Part shown: positions 46,433 to 53,995 of the stretch, piece after piece
How the letters are laid out: the number at the start of each line of letters is the position of its first letter
How positions within the stretch are numbered: position 1 is the stretch's first letter
IMG/VR virus record: IMGVR_UViG_3300031974_004257
Coordinates: 1-60,116 of that record
From: a virus
Direction: 5' to 3' (one strand)
DNA length: 60,116 bases
The notes under the pieces: generated by a model
Seen by the model: the letters and a program-made list of their open reading frames with translations, nothing else
Told to the model about the DNA's origin: nothing
Database searches by the model: none
Position numbers and translations under genes: made by a program

Positions 46433-47326
46433 TTATACAAATTTAAGTATTCCTTGATTTTTAGGTATTTTAAATCCTGTTTCTGTGAGTTTTTCGGAAT
46501 CTATAGAATATCTAATGTCCTGACCAAGTCTATTTTTTACAAATTTTACGTGTGGTTTAATATTATCAATGCCGTACCAGGAGCAAATTTGCTCGACCAC
46601 CTCTAGATTTGTCAAATGATTATCAGCAGCGATATTAAATACTTCATTTTTATACTCGTTCATTATCAGGTGATAGATCGCCGAAACATTATCCTCAACC
46701 CTGACCCAGTCTCTTATATAAGAACCATCGCCATGTATAGGAATTTTAGTATTATTCTCTAAACACTCTATGATTTTAGGGATCAATTTTTCAGAGTATT
46801 GTCGTGATCCATAATTATTAGAACTACGTGTTATCAAATAGTCTAGACCATATGTCTTATTGTGGGAAAATACAAACATTTCCCCTGCTGCTTTACTTGC
46901 TGAATAGGGGTTACTCGGAAGAAGCATATCCTTTTCATAGAACTTTTTGTCTCGGGTGTCGCCATAAACCTCGTCAGTACTTATCTGTACAAACAAAGGA
47001 GGATTGTAGACTTTTGCTCTGACAAGCTCTAGCAAATTAAATACCCCCCTAGCATTACTGTCAAAGAAAACTTTGGGCGATTCAATAGAATTATCTACAT
47101 GAGATTCGGCAGCAAAATTAACAACAACATCACACGGAGGTAGATGTGTCATAGTAGATATATCTTGCTCAATCAATTGATAGTTTTCATTCTCATCCCA
47201 AGGGACTGTCTTGTTGGAGGCATAAGTCAACTTATCAATATCTATAACAGTGTGCCCTTTCGATAGAACTAGTTCTACAAAATGGCTGCCGATAAAACCT
47301 CGACCACCGGTTACTACAAATTTCAT
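46433..47326 (-). CDS. rmlB: RmlB-like dTDP-glucose 4,6-dehydratase
   Basis: 297 residues. VVTGGRGFIGSHFVELVL is the NAD-binding loop, NFAAESHVDNSIESP the RmlB active-site strand, ISTDEVYGDT the T-D-E triad, and YSASKAAGEMFV the Tyr-x-x-x-Lys pair; SSNNYGSRQYSEKLIPKII and GDGSYIRDWVRVEDN complete the family set. It removes water from dTDP-glucose to give the 4-keto-6-deoxy sugar. It is about 50 residues shorter than E. coli RmlB, mainly at the C-terminus. No RmlA is in the window, so dTDP-glucose would come from the host or from genes outside. GGGGT lies before the ATG. Confidence 0.93.
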   Translation of the reverse strand: MKFVVTGGRGFIGSHFVELVLSKGHTVIDIDKLTYASNKTVPWDENENYQLIEQDISTMTHLPPCDVVVNFAAESHVDNSIESPKVFFDSNARGVFNLLELVRAKVYNPPLFVQISTDEVYGDTRDKKFYEKDMLLPSNPYSASKAAGEMFVFSHNKTYGLDYLITRSSNNYGSRQYSEKLIPKIIECLENNTKIPIHGDGSYIRDWVRVEDNVSAIYHLIMNEYKNEVFNIAADNHLTNLEVVEQICSWYGIDNIKPHVKFVKNRLGQDIRYSIDSEKLTETGFKIPKNQGILKFV

Positions 47327-47329
47327 ATT

Positions 47330-49324
47330 TTACCCCTGTAAGAAAACCTTTTGGTATTTCTTGAAAATTGAAAATTCTTCCTTTTGTTTCTTTTTTTCAG
47401 TCTCTTTATTTGTTGAGATACCTTTAGGATTTAGATAATACAAGCCTAGGAGCTTGTTTAGACAAAAGAACTTAGACCCACCAAAGGCAGCCCTCAGCCA
47501 CATCTCCCAGTCACCAGCACTAAAATATTCATCATTGAAAGTACCGTGCTTATCGTGAAGGGATTTTCGCCACATAGGATTATTGTGAGGAGAATTTCCT
47601 TTAAGAAGTGTCTCTTTTCCAGTAAAGGCAAATGGAGTAAGTTTACGCCAAGTAGGATCTTGATCTTCGAATCTTTGATTAGGCTTATCCGTTATATAAC
47701 AATCGGCATAAACTAGATCTACATCCTCTTTGCTAAAAAGTGTTTTAGCGTGATATTCCAATGAATCGATACTCTTGCGGTCATCAAGATTAGCGTTTGT
47801 TAAAAACTCCCCTGTTGATAGTTCAATTCCCATATTCCAGACTCCATAGATTCCAGGGTCCTTGTCTAGTCTTTTATACACAATATTGTCTGGGAATTTC
47901 TTAAGGTATTGGTTTATAACTTCTTCTTCATTCCCTGGAGAATTAGCATTAATCAGAATTAGTTCGCACTTTTCTTTGAAAATTGTCTGGCGGGTTATAT
48001 CCTCCAGGAAACCTTCTATGTGATCATCACCGTCATAAACAGATGTGATAATAGATATTTTTGGCAACAGTCCTGTGTCCACGTCTTTATAATCAATCAA
48101 GGAAAGGTTGTTCTTTATAAAAGATTGATACTTTTCATGTACTTTAGAAATGTTTTGATTTTCACGAAGATATGATGATAACACACTAGTATCAAAGTCA
48201 AGGTATCTTCCCGGTTTTCTAATTTGCCGAAGTGCTTTCTTAAATGATTCTTCTTTAGGGTAAGCCCACTCACATTCTGGGGTGATTAAGTTTGGCATCA
48301 AGTGATAGGGTTTTACCTTGTCAATCGTATAGTCAACTTTGATAAAGTGACTCTTTATCTTTTTCTTTCCACTTTTAGATGTTACGGGAACTCTTAAAAA
48401 ATCCAAATGTCCAGACCAATTAGTAGTTATAATTGGTATATTATTACAGGCAGCCTGAAATAGAGGTATCCCAAAGCCTTCTCCGTGTGTTGTTGAAATA
48501 TAACAATCAATTACTTCGGGGTCGTAGAGTGACTGTACTTGAGAGTCACTCATGCTCCCGTGTACTAGGTAAACTTTACATTTACGATCTTTAGCTACTG
48601 TGTCTAGCAAATTAATAAGCCTGTCCCTGGTGGCGTGATAGTCCAAAGTGCTGTTATTTTGTAAATGTGTCTTAATAACTAAACCCACCTCAGGGTCATC
48701 CTTAAATTCGGATAAAAACCATTGAATCATCAAATCAAAGTTTTTACGAGGTGCCATCTGTAGAACAGTTAGAAAGTTAAACTTAGTACTAAGCTGTATT
48801 TGAGAGTAAATATCTTCCTTATCTTCTTGCCTATATCCATGAGGAATTACATCGATGGGAGTCGTTATCTTAGCCCCATCGGCACCCTTAGTATTTTTAA
48901 GATTTTTCTTAGCGTGCTCAGAGCATACCAGTATACGGTTCATAGAATTACATTTAGAGATCCACGCTTCAGGGGCAAAAGTTGTTTCTAGGGCGGCAGT
49001 GACTCCTATGTCATTTTCTGACATTCTTTCAAATTCGTTCGGCGGCTTGACCTGATATGTAGTGTCGTACAATCCAGCAAGGTTTACATTGCCTTGCGGG
49101 TCAACATGTCGGCGGTATAATTCTTGTGTCTTATTTATGTACTTCTTGTACTTTTGAAAATACTTGAGGCTCCGGCTGGATGCTGCCCACTGTGTTTCTT
49201 GAATGTAAAGATCTATCTGATCTCCCATGTTTATAAAAGCGTCTGCTAGTGTTCTCGCATGTTCGCTATAACCAGAAATATTACATACCGGTCCCACAAT
49301 AAGGACTCTTGGAGTTGTTGTCAT
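47330..49324 (-). CDS. Bimodular GT4-GT2 glycosyltransferase (664 aa)
   Basis: Residues 1 to about 390 are a GT-B/GT4-type transferase: VLIVGPVCNISGYSEHARTL at the start, VLQMAPRKNFDLMIQWFLSE, and STTHGEGFGIPLFQAACNNI with the conserved E-G-F-G-x-P. Residues from about 405 are a GT-A/GT2 domain: PKISIITSVYDGDDHIEGFL, a D-P-G-I-Y-G-V-W-N segment, LTNANLDDRKSIDSLEYHAK (an N-L-D-D in the D-x-D place) and FSAGDWEMWLRAAFGG. Two transferases in one chain usually add successive sugars to one glycan. The ATG overlaps the upstream gene by ATGA. Confidence 0.85.
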   Translation of the reverse strand: MTTTPRVLIVGPVCNISGYSEHARTLADAFINMGDQIDLYIQETQWAASSRSLKYFQKYKKYINKTQELYRRHVDPQGNVNLAGLYDTTYQVKPPNEFERMSENDIGVTAALETTFAPEAWISKCNSMNRILVCSEHAKKNLKNTKGADGAKITTPIDVIPHGYRQEDKEDIYSQIQLSTKFNFLTVLQMAPRKNFDLMIQWFLSEFKDDPEVGLVIKTHLQNNSTLDYHATRDRLINLLDTVAKDRKCKVYLVHGSMSDSQVQSLYDPEVIDCYISTTHGEGFGIPLFQAACNNIPIITTNWSGHLDFLRVPVTSKSGKKKIKSHFIKVDYTIDKVKPYHLMPNLITPECEWAYPKEESFKKALRQIRKPGRYLDFDTSVLSSYLRENQNISKVHEKYQSFIKNNLSLIDYKDVDTGLLPKISIITSVYDGDDHIEGFLEDITRQTIFKEKCELILINANSPGNEEEVINQYLKKFPDNIVYKRLDKDPGIYGVWNMGIELSTGEFLTNANLDDRKSIDSLEYHAKTLFSKEDVDLVYADCYITDKPNQRFEDQDPTWRKLTPFAFTGKETLLKGNSPHNNPMWRKSLHDKHGTFNDEYFSAGDWEMWLRAAFGGSKFFCLNKLLGLYYLNPKGISTNKETEKKKQKEEFSIFKKYQKVFLQG

Positions 49325-50580
49325 AGTTGAACCGCCTTAATATTTTTATAGTTTTTTCGTGTATCCCAAGATCCACATTCCTCATTTATTCTAAGCATAA
49401 AGTTGACCCATTGGGAATTAAATTTTTCAAAGTTGTAGTTTTCTTCAACATGTTTCCTCCCAGCAGCACCGAGTTTTTCTCGTTGTTCAGGAGTTGCTTC
49501 ATACATTCGCAAAAGTGCTTCATGGAAAGATTCTTTAGAAATTCTATCTTCATAGATAAAAGGAACTTGCTGTGAACCAATAACTGCCTTTGAGGCTGGG
49601 GCGATGCCGATTCCAAACATGTTTTCACCGTCAGTGACTTGTTCTTGGAGTCCGCCTGTCATATTAACAATAATGGGCGTTCCGCAAGAGAGAGATTCCA
49701 GCGTTGCCAAGCCAAAACCTTCGGCATCCGAAATGTTAATTGTACAATCAGCAACGTTATACAAGAAACTCAACTGCTCAGCGGGAAGTTTTTGCGTGGA
49801 TATAATCAATTCACCATCCTTGAAGCCGAAAGATTTTGCCAAATAATGTAGGGGTTGTCCATGAGGATCGTTAGGATCAGTATGCATAAAGAGACAAACC
49901 TTATCTCTATCAACTTCTTCCAGGTCCAAAAATTCTCTAAACCAATGAACCAGACTGCCAGTTTGTTTGCGGCGAGCGTTTCGATTATTCCAAAAGAAAA
50001 TAAACCGATCTTTAAGAGCCGGATTGATATCATACAAACTCTTTAATTCTTCAGCCGGTCTTTTTTTGAATATAGAGGAATCAACCGCATGAGGAATATA
50101 CTCTTCCGTCACGGTAGGTGCGACAGTCTGGACAATATCGCTAGTAACTTTTGAGATACTAGCAATCGCATCATTAGCCTCATAAAACTTTCGATTAAAA
50201 ATAGGGTATGGATAATTATCCCATACATGATAATATACCATAGGCACATTCTCCCTGATATTATCATCAATAGCCCATAGCCACTCATAAAATCGAGGGT
50301 CTGTCATAAAGTAGAGAATGTCTGGCTTTCTGTCATTAATAAAAGCATTAACCAAGGCGGCATTGCCGTAGCCATCAACTGGGAAGATTTCCCAGTCTTC
50401 TCCGTATGGCTCTACAGTTTTGGGCGTGTAATCTTGATGTTTTACTGCTCCCCCAAGGGAGATAACCTTAAACTTTCCACTGCGAAGAAGTGCTTCAATA
50501 ACATACTTTGTCTGAGTGGCGACCCCCGACGGCAACAATGGGTGGTCACTTATGGTTAGAACTGTTAGCTTTTTGTCCAA
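49321..50580 (-). CDS. GT4-family glycosyltransferase (419 aa)
   Basis: 419 residues. LTISDHPLLPSGVATQTKYV begins the GT-B fold with the glycine-rich acceptor loop; FFWNNRNARRKQTGSLVHWF gives the basic donor-binding strand; ISDAEGFGLATLESLSCGTP is the E-G-F-G-L-x-x-L-E motif of family 4. Marine T4-like phages often carry a similar gene. The start codon is TTG at 50580, with TGAGGAA eight bases upstream; no ATG is near. It is the first gene of the sugar cluster in transcription order. Confidence 0.85.
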   Translation of the reverse strand: MDKKLTVLTISDHPLLPSGVATQTKYVIEALLRSGKFKVISLGGAVKHQDYTPKTVEPYGEDWEIFPVDGYGNAALVNAFINDRKPDILYFMTDPRFYEWLWAIDDNIRENVPMVYYHVWDNYPYPIFNRKFYEANDAIASISKVTSDIVQTVAPTVTEEYIPHAVDSSIFKKRPAEELKSLYDINPALKDRFIFFWNNRNARRKQTGSLVHWFREFLDLEEVDRDKVCLFMHTDPNDPHGQPLHYLAKSFGFKDGELIISTQKLPAEQLSFLYNVADCTINISDAEGFGLATLESLSCGTPIIVNMTGGLQEQVTDGENMFGIGIAPASKAVIGSQQVPFIYEDRISKESFHEALLRMYEATPEQREKLGAAGRKHVEENYNFEKFNSQWVNFMLRINEECGSWDTRKNYKNIKAVQL

Positions 50581-50590
50581 TTTATATTCC

Positions 50591-51430
50591 TCATTGACAG
50601 TACTCTGTTTTATAAAATTCGCACGTCCCTGGACGATGCTTACAGCTAGTACATGAATTTCTATTTTTAATATATCTCTCTTTGGTTATATTGTAAAGAG
50701 CAGTTGTTAAAGATTTTAATGCGTCTGTGGTTCTTTTTTTGGCTGCGGTCACTCTCACAAACTCAACTTTGTTTCCAGGTTTCGCTGTCCTTTTGAGCAA
50801 AACAAAGTGACACTCAACATCCTTAGGGTCAACTTCATATTTTTGAGAATAAAAATGCTTATATAATACAAGCTGGTATGCCATGATTTTATCATTCTTT
50901 TTCTCACGTCGCCAGCCCCAAGAGCAAGTCTTCCAATCAATCAGGTGAACTTTTTCATCTTTTTTGGAATAAACTACAAGGTCAATAAATCCTTTAAATT
51001 TTTTATCTGCTTCCGTGAATTCTGTGATGGGCTCGTATAAAAATTCTTCAGCAGCTAGAACGTGCCAATCTTCGCCAAGCTTCCCAAATTTTTCTACCAA
51101 TGAGCGGTAAAGATCGGGAATAATTTCAATGCCATGAGACATCCACAAAGGCAGATCAAACTCATTAGCCGCTCTCTGTTGTTCTTCAGCCGGCAGGGCT
51201 TTGAGTTCTTTTACAAACTGCTCCTTAAGCAGGGTAGTGATCTTTTCCTGAGACCTATACTGCTCAGTCTTTGTGAGAGTTTCCTCACATAGGGTATGTA
51301 AAGCCTTTCCAAAAGCAGTGTAAATATTTCCTTCAAACTGCTTGACTTTATCAATGTAGGTAAGTTTGTGGTAGTGTGGGCAAATAACCCAATTCTTCCA
51401 CTCCGAATAGGAGATGTGTTTTCCAGCCAA
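50591..51430 (-). CDS. Cas4/RecB-like PD-(D/E)XK nuclease with Fe-S cysteines
   Basis: 279 residues. A lone Cys at 17 (WVICPHYHKLTY) and a C-terminal group (SCTSCKHRPGTCEFYKTEYC) supply the cysteines of a 4Fe-4S cluster as in Cas4 and AddB-like nucleases. AFGKALHTLCEE carries the motif His, FKGFIDLVVYS the Asp, and VHLIDWKTCSWGW the D-x-K with the Q motif in MAYQLVLYKHF. These enzymes cleave single-stranded DNA ends. The start is TTG at 51430, the first possible start after the in-frame stop of the upstream gene; later starts would lose the Cys. No CRISPR array or other Cas gene is present, so a role in phage DNA recombination or repair is more likely. Confidence 0.85.
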   Translation of the reverse strand: MAGKHISYSEWKNWVICPHYHKLTYIDKVKQFEGNIYTAFGKALHTLCEETLTKTEQYRSQEKITTLLKEQFVKELKALPAEEQQRAANEFDLPLWMSHGIEIIPDLYRSLVEKFGKLGEDWHVLAAEEFLYEPITEFTEADKKFKGFIDLVVYSKKDEKVHLIDWKTCSWGWRREKKNDKIMAYQLVLYKHFYSQKYEVDPKDVECHFVLLKRTAKPGNKVEFVRVTAAKKRTTDALKSLTTALYNITKERYIKNRNSCTSCKHRPGTCEFYKTEYCQ

Positions 51431-51445
51431 TGTATAACCACTTTC

Positions 51446-52105
51446 TTAGTTGTTAACAAGTTCGTCAATCTTGTTATATAGTTCCGGGCTAATTTTCTTT
51501 AATTTTTGTTTGCTGCCTAAAAAATACTCTTCAAAGCCAGTACCAAAATACTCTCGAAGAGATACCGAAGCGTATGGTCTTACAAACATACCAGCAGTCA
51601 TCATCTTTAGTAAATTCGGACCAACACGTTTATATAGAAAATTGTCTAAGTCAAGACTGTATTTAAGATTATCAAAGTCATACTCTTGAGTCCAATAACC
51701 CTCTGAACGTAGTTCAAATTCAAGTTCTGCTCGTTTTTTTAGGAATTCTTTCTTAATCTTTTGATCCCCATAAATTTCTTCAGGATACAACTCTTCGATA
51801 TGATGAGCAAATTCATGTACTATATCATCAATTAGATCAGGGGCATTATCTTGCCGGTGTGTAATATAAAAAACGCCATCTTTATACAACGCATTAGCTG
51901 AACGTTTATCGAATATCTCTTGATGTCCAATTTCTACACCTTTCAATCCTCGGAAAAATTTATTAGGTATCAATTGTTCAATAGATTTAAACACTGCCTG
52001 AGGGTCTATGTTGTCTGGTAACTCATCCCGCTGAAATACTGGCACGCTACCAAACTTAAAATGACGAGTAGTATCTTTTACTTTCTCTAGGATGTACTCT
52101 CTCAC
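51446..52105 (-). CDS. Putative zinc metallopeptidase with HEFAHH motif (219 aa)
   Basis: 219 residues. LIDDIVHEFAHHIEELYPEE contains the H-E-x-x-H zinc-binding and catalytic motif; a Glu-rich helix (KKRAELEFELRSEGYW) follows, one of whose Glu residues may be the third ligand. No signal peptide or membrane segment, so it would act in the cell or in the virion. The start is GTG at 52105, overlapping the TGA of the PhoH gene (GTGA). The family is not one I can name. The tight coupling with PhoH and the nuclease gene suggests a joint function that is not known. Confidence 0.7.
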   Translation of the reverse strand: MREYILEKVKDTTRHFKFGSVPVFQRDELPDNIDPQAVFKSIEQLIPNKFFRGLKGVEIGHQEIFDKRSANALYKDGVFYITHRQDNAPDLIDDIVHEFAHHIEELYPEEIYGDQKIKKEFLKKRAELEFELRSEGYWTQEYDFDNLKYSLDLDNFLYKRVGPNLLKMMTAGMFVRPYASVSLREYFGTGFEEYFLGSKQKLKKISPELYNKIDELVNN

Positions 52106-53406
52106 AATATCTCCGAAGCCAATGTTGCTAGTTCCGATCTTTCACCTTTGGTCAAAGTTATGTGACCAGAAATATCATAGTTTTTAAACTTTTCAACAGC
52201 ATGTGTCAAACCATTAGATACTGAATCAACATAGGAGTTATCAATCTGTTGAATATCTCCTGTCAAGACTAGTTTTGTGCCATGTCCGACTCTTGTTATT
52301 ATAGTCTTTAATTCGTGCGCTGTTAAGTTTTGAGCTTCATCAACAATCATAAAGGCATTTGCTATTGACCTTCCTCTTATATAGGTCATGGCTTCAATTT
52401 CAATAGTTCCTTGCTCTATCTGTAGATCTAAAGCAGTTCTATCTCCAAACAAGTGCTCTAGATTATCTCTAATGGGAGCAATCCATGGCATCATCTTTTC
52501 CTCTAAAGTCCCAGGAAGAAAACCAATATCACGACCCATGGGCTGAACGGGTCTTGTGATAATTAATTTATCATACCCTCCATTAGCTTTTGTAGTGTTC
52601 ATTACTTGTTCCAAAGCGCAAGCAGTAGCTAACAATGTTTTACCAGTTCCCGCTGGTCCCGTCAAGGACATTATATGAATATTTTGATCAAACAATAAAT
52701 CCATAGCATATTGTTGCTCTTTGTTTCTAGCGGACATCCCCCAAATATTCTTGTACTTGTTCACTTTCTTAAGTGGCTGTCCCTCGCCCATATATCGACA
52801 AATAGCTGATTTATTTACTGAATCATCCTTTAAAAGAAGAAACTGGTTTGGGTAAAGCTTTTTCTTATACCCTTCTAAAACAAAAGGTTCGCCAGTGTAA
52901 AATCGATCAATAACACCATACTCGGTTTCTATTTCTTGTGTTCCTGTGAACAAATTCTCGACTGAGTTGATTGCTTTTTGTGCTTGATAGTCATAGCACT
53001 CTATTCCATGAGCATCACATTTGACACGCATATTTAGATCACGAGAAACAACGGCTATATTATGCCCCTTTTCCTTTAATCTTAGAGCGATCGCAATAAT
53101 TTTATTATCAGAGTCATCTTCTTGCATTCCTGGTGGCAGAAAAGACGCATCATAATGAGCAGCAAAAATTTTCCCTTTACCTCTACCCAGAGCAACCCCA
53201 TCCATGAGACTACCTTTTGATCTCAAAGAATCTAAGACTCTGTTCATTGTACGAGCGTTAAGACCAGCAGTATCTTGGCGGTGCTTGTGTTTATCTATCT
53301 CGTCCAGCACGATTGTTGGAATAGCAATATTGTGTTTACCAAAAGCTAAAATAGAACCTGCTTCTGTAAGATACACATTAGTATCTAAAATTATGGTTTT
53401 TTTCAT
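52102..53406 (-). CDS. phoH: PhoH2-like protein: PIN nuclease domain plus PhoH ATPase
   Basis: 434 residues. Residues 1-140 are a PIN domain: IILDTNVYL (first Asp), PTIVLDEIDKHK, and DDSDNKIIAIA plus VVSRDLNMRVKC for the later acidic residues. Residues about 215-434 are the PhoH ATPase: MSLTGPAGTGKTLLATACAL (Walker A), ITRPVQPMGRDIGFLPGTLE, FMIVDEAQNLTAHELKTIIT (Walker B) and KLVLTGDIQQID. PIN-PhoH proteins (PhoH2, YlaK type) unwind and cut RNA in the studied bacterial cases. PhoH genes are widespread in marine phages. It starts 80 bases after the tmRNA, downstream of that gene's terminator, with AGGGA before the ATG, so it probably has its own promoter. Confidence 0.93.
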   Translation of the reverse strand: MKKTIILDTNVYLTEAGSILAFGKHNIAIPTIVLDEIDKHKHRQDTAGLNARTMNRVLDSLRSKGSLMDGVALGRGKGKIFAAHYDASFLPPGMQEDDSDNKIIAIALRLKEKGHNIAVVSRDLNMRVKCDAHGIECYDYQAQKAINSVENLFTGTQEIETEYGVIDRFYTGEPFVLEGYKKKLYPNQFLLLKDDSVNKSAICRYMGEGQPLKKVNKYKNIWGMSARNKEQQYAMDLLFDQNIHIMSLTGPAGTGKTLLATACALEQVMNTTKANGGYDKLIITRPVQPMGRDIGFLPGTLEEKMMPWIAPIRDNLEHLFGDRTALDLQIEQGTIEIEAMTYIRGRSIANAFMIVDEAQNLTAHELKTIITRVGHGTKLVLTGDIQQIDNSYVDSVSNGLTHAVEKFKNYDISGHITLTKGERSELATLASEIL

Positions 53407-53464
53407 ACATTCCCTAAAAAAGTGGGTTTATATAATTAGTTTCATCCTAATACTTAAAGATAAT

Positions 53465-53486
53465 AAAAAAGCCGCCCGAAGGCGGC
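53465..53486 (-). terminator. Rho-independent terminator of the tmRNA gene
   Basis: Read on the minus strand: GCCGCC, loop TTCG, GGCGGC, then six T. The stem has six perfect G-C pairs capped by the very stable UUCG tetraloop, and the stem begins on the base next to the CCA end of the tmRNA. This is a textbook intrinsic terminator and also marks the RNA's 3' boundary. Confidence 0.95.
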
Positions 53487-53810
53487 TGGTGGAGGTAGGG
53501 AGAATTGAACTCCCGTCTTGTCTAGTTCCACAGAGAGGTCGTTCACAAGGTTAGGTCTGTTTTTTTCGTCAGACAGCCCACATGACTAGATCATCTTATT
53601 ATGGCTGAGATAATCAAAAGCACTTAGAAGACAAAATACGGCTTTCTGTTTTTTGGCTGCCGTCGCCTCAAGTCAAGTCAGGTTATTAAGCTGCTTGTGC
53701 TAGTTGAAAATCGTCGTTTGCGATTATATTTGTAAGCGTTTTTAGTGAGCCACGCTTCCCTCACCCTTGCACCTTTTCTATTTTCCTATCAATCGATTCC
53801 GGTTACCCCC
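53487..53810 (-). ncRNA. ssrA: Transfer-messenger RNA (tmRNA), one-piece
   Basis: A complete 324-base tmRNA. The 5' GGGGGTA pairs with TACCTCC before the encoded CCA, seven pairs including the G3-U wobble that alanyl-tRNA synthetase reads. GGGAG-TTCAATT-CTCCC is the T arm. The tag frame starts at GCA (53721) and reads ANDDFQLAQAA then two TAA stops, preceded by AATATAATC, close to E. coli AAATAGTC before its resume codon. GC-rich stretches between about 53680 and 53550 would hold the pseudoknots; I did not fold them. tmRNA with SmpB frees stalled ribosomes and tags the peptide for proteolysis. No SmpB gene was seen, so the host protein would be used. It is in one piece, unlike tmRNAs of alphaproteobacteria and many cyanobacteria. 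Confidence 0.96.
53683..53721 (-). other. tmRNA tag-peptide reading frame
   Basis: Eleven codons from the resume GCA encode ANDDFQLAQAA, followed by tandem TAA stops. With the alanine carried by the tmRNA itself the full tag is AANDDFQLAQAA. E. coli uses AANDENYALAA. The start (ANDD) and the terminal AA are kept; the residue before them is Gln instead of Leu, and the tag is one residue longer. The two stops followed by CCTG are also as in E. coli. Confidence 0.93.
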
Positions 53811-53817
53811 TCTAGAA

Positions 53818-53848
53818 TATTTATACACCATATAATCTAACTTGTCAA
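53818..53848 (-). promoter_or_regulatory. Promoter of the tmRNA gene: TTGACA-17-TATAAATA
   Basis: On the minus strand TTGACA (53848-53843), a 17-base spacer and TATAAA (53825-53820) form a near-perfect sigma-70 promoter whose start would fall within a few bases of the mature 5' end at 53810. The -10 element extends to TATAAATA (53825-53818), which is exactly the T4-type late promoter sequence. The site could therefore be used by the host sigma factor early and by the phage gp55-like factor late. The overlap is seen in the sequence; dual use is inferred. Confidence 0.88.
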
Positions 53849-53941
53849 ATTATTTACCCTTCTATATATGCTAGCAAGCTATCAAGCTCTAATAAAGCTA
53901 GAAAAAGTAAGAAAAGTAGAAAAGAGTTTTTTTCGTTGTTT

Positions 53942-53986
53942 AACAGCTTGCAGCTATTATAACGAACCCTAACAAAGCGTTAAGGG
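53942..53986. repeat. Two short inverted repeats between tmRNA promoter and upstream gene
   Basis: At 53942-53958 a 7-base stem (one G-T pair on the minus strand) flanks a 3-base loop. At 53967-53986 CCCTAAC pairs with GTTAAGGG with one bulged base around a 5-base loop. Neither is followed by a good T tract on the minus strand, so a terminator for the 258-residue gene is possible but weak. The rest of the 185-base gap is AT-rich with a purine-rich plus strand and no gene. Confidence 0.4.
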
Positions 53987-53995
53987 TAAAAATGA

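Noticed and set aside
50591-51430. Cas4-like nuclease as part of a CRISPR system
   Set aside because: No repeats, other Cas genes or leader are present. Stand-alone Cas4/RecB-like nucleases are common in phages.
53487-53560. tRNA gene suggested by the T arm and CCA
   Set aside because: There is no anticodon arm near it. The matching acceptor strand lies about 300 bases away, as in tmRNA.
53942-53958. Terminator for the gene upstream of tmRNA
   Set aside because: The hairpin has a 7-base stem but no T tract follows on the minus strand.
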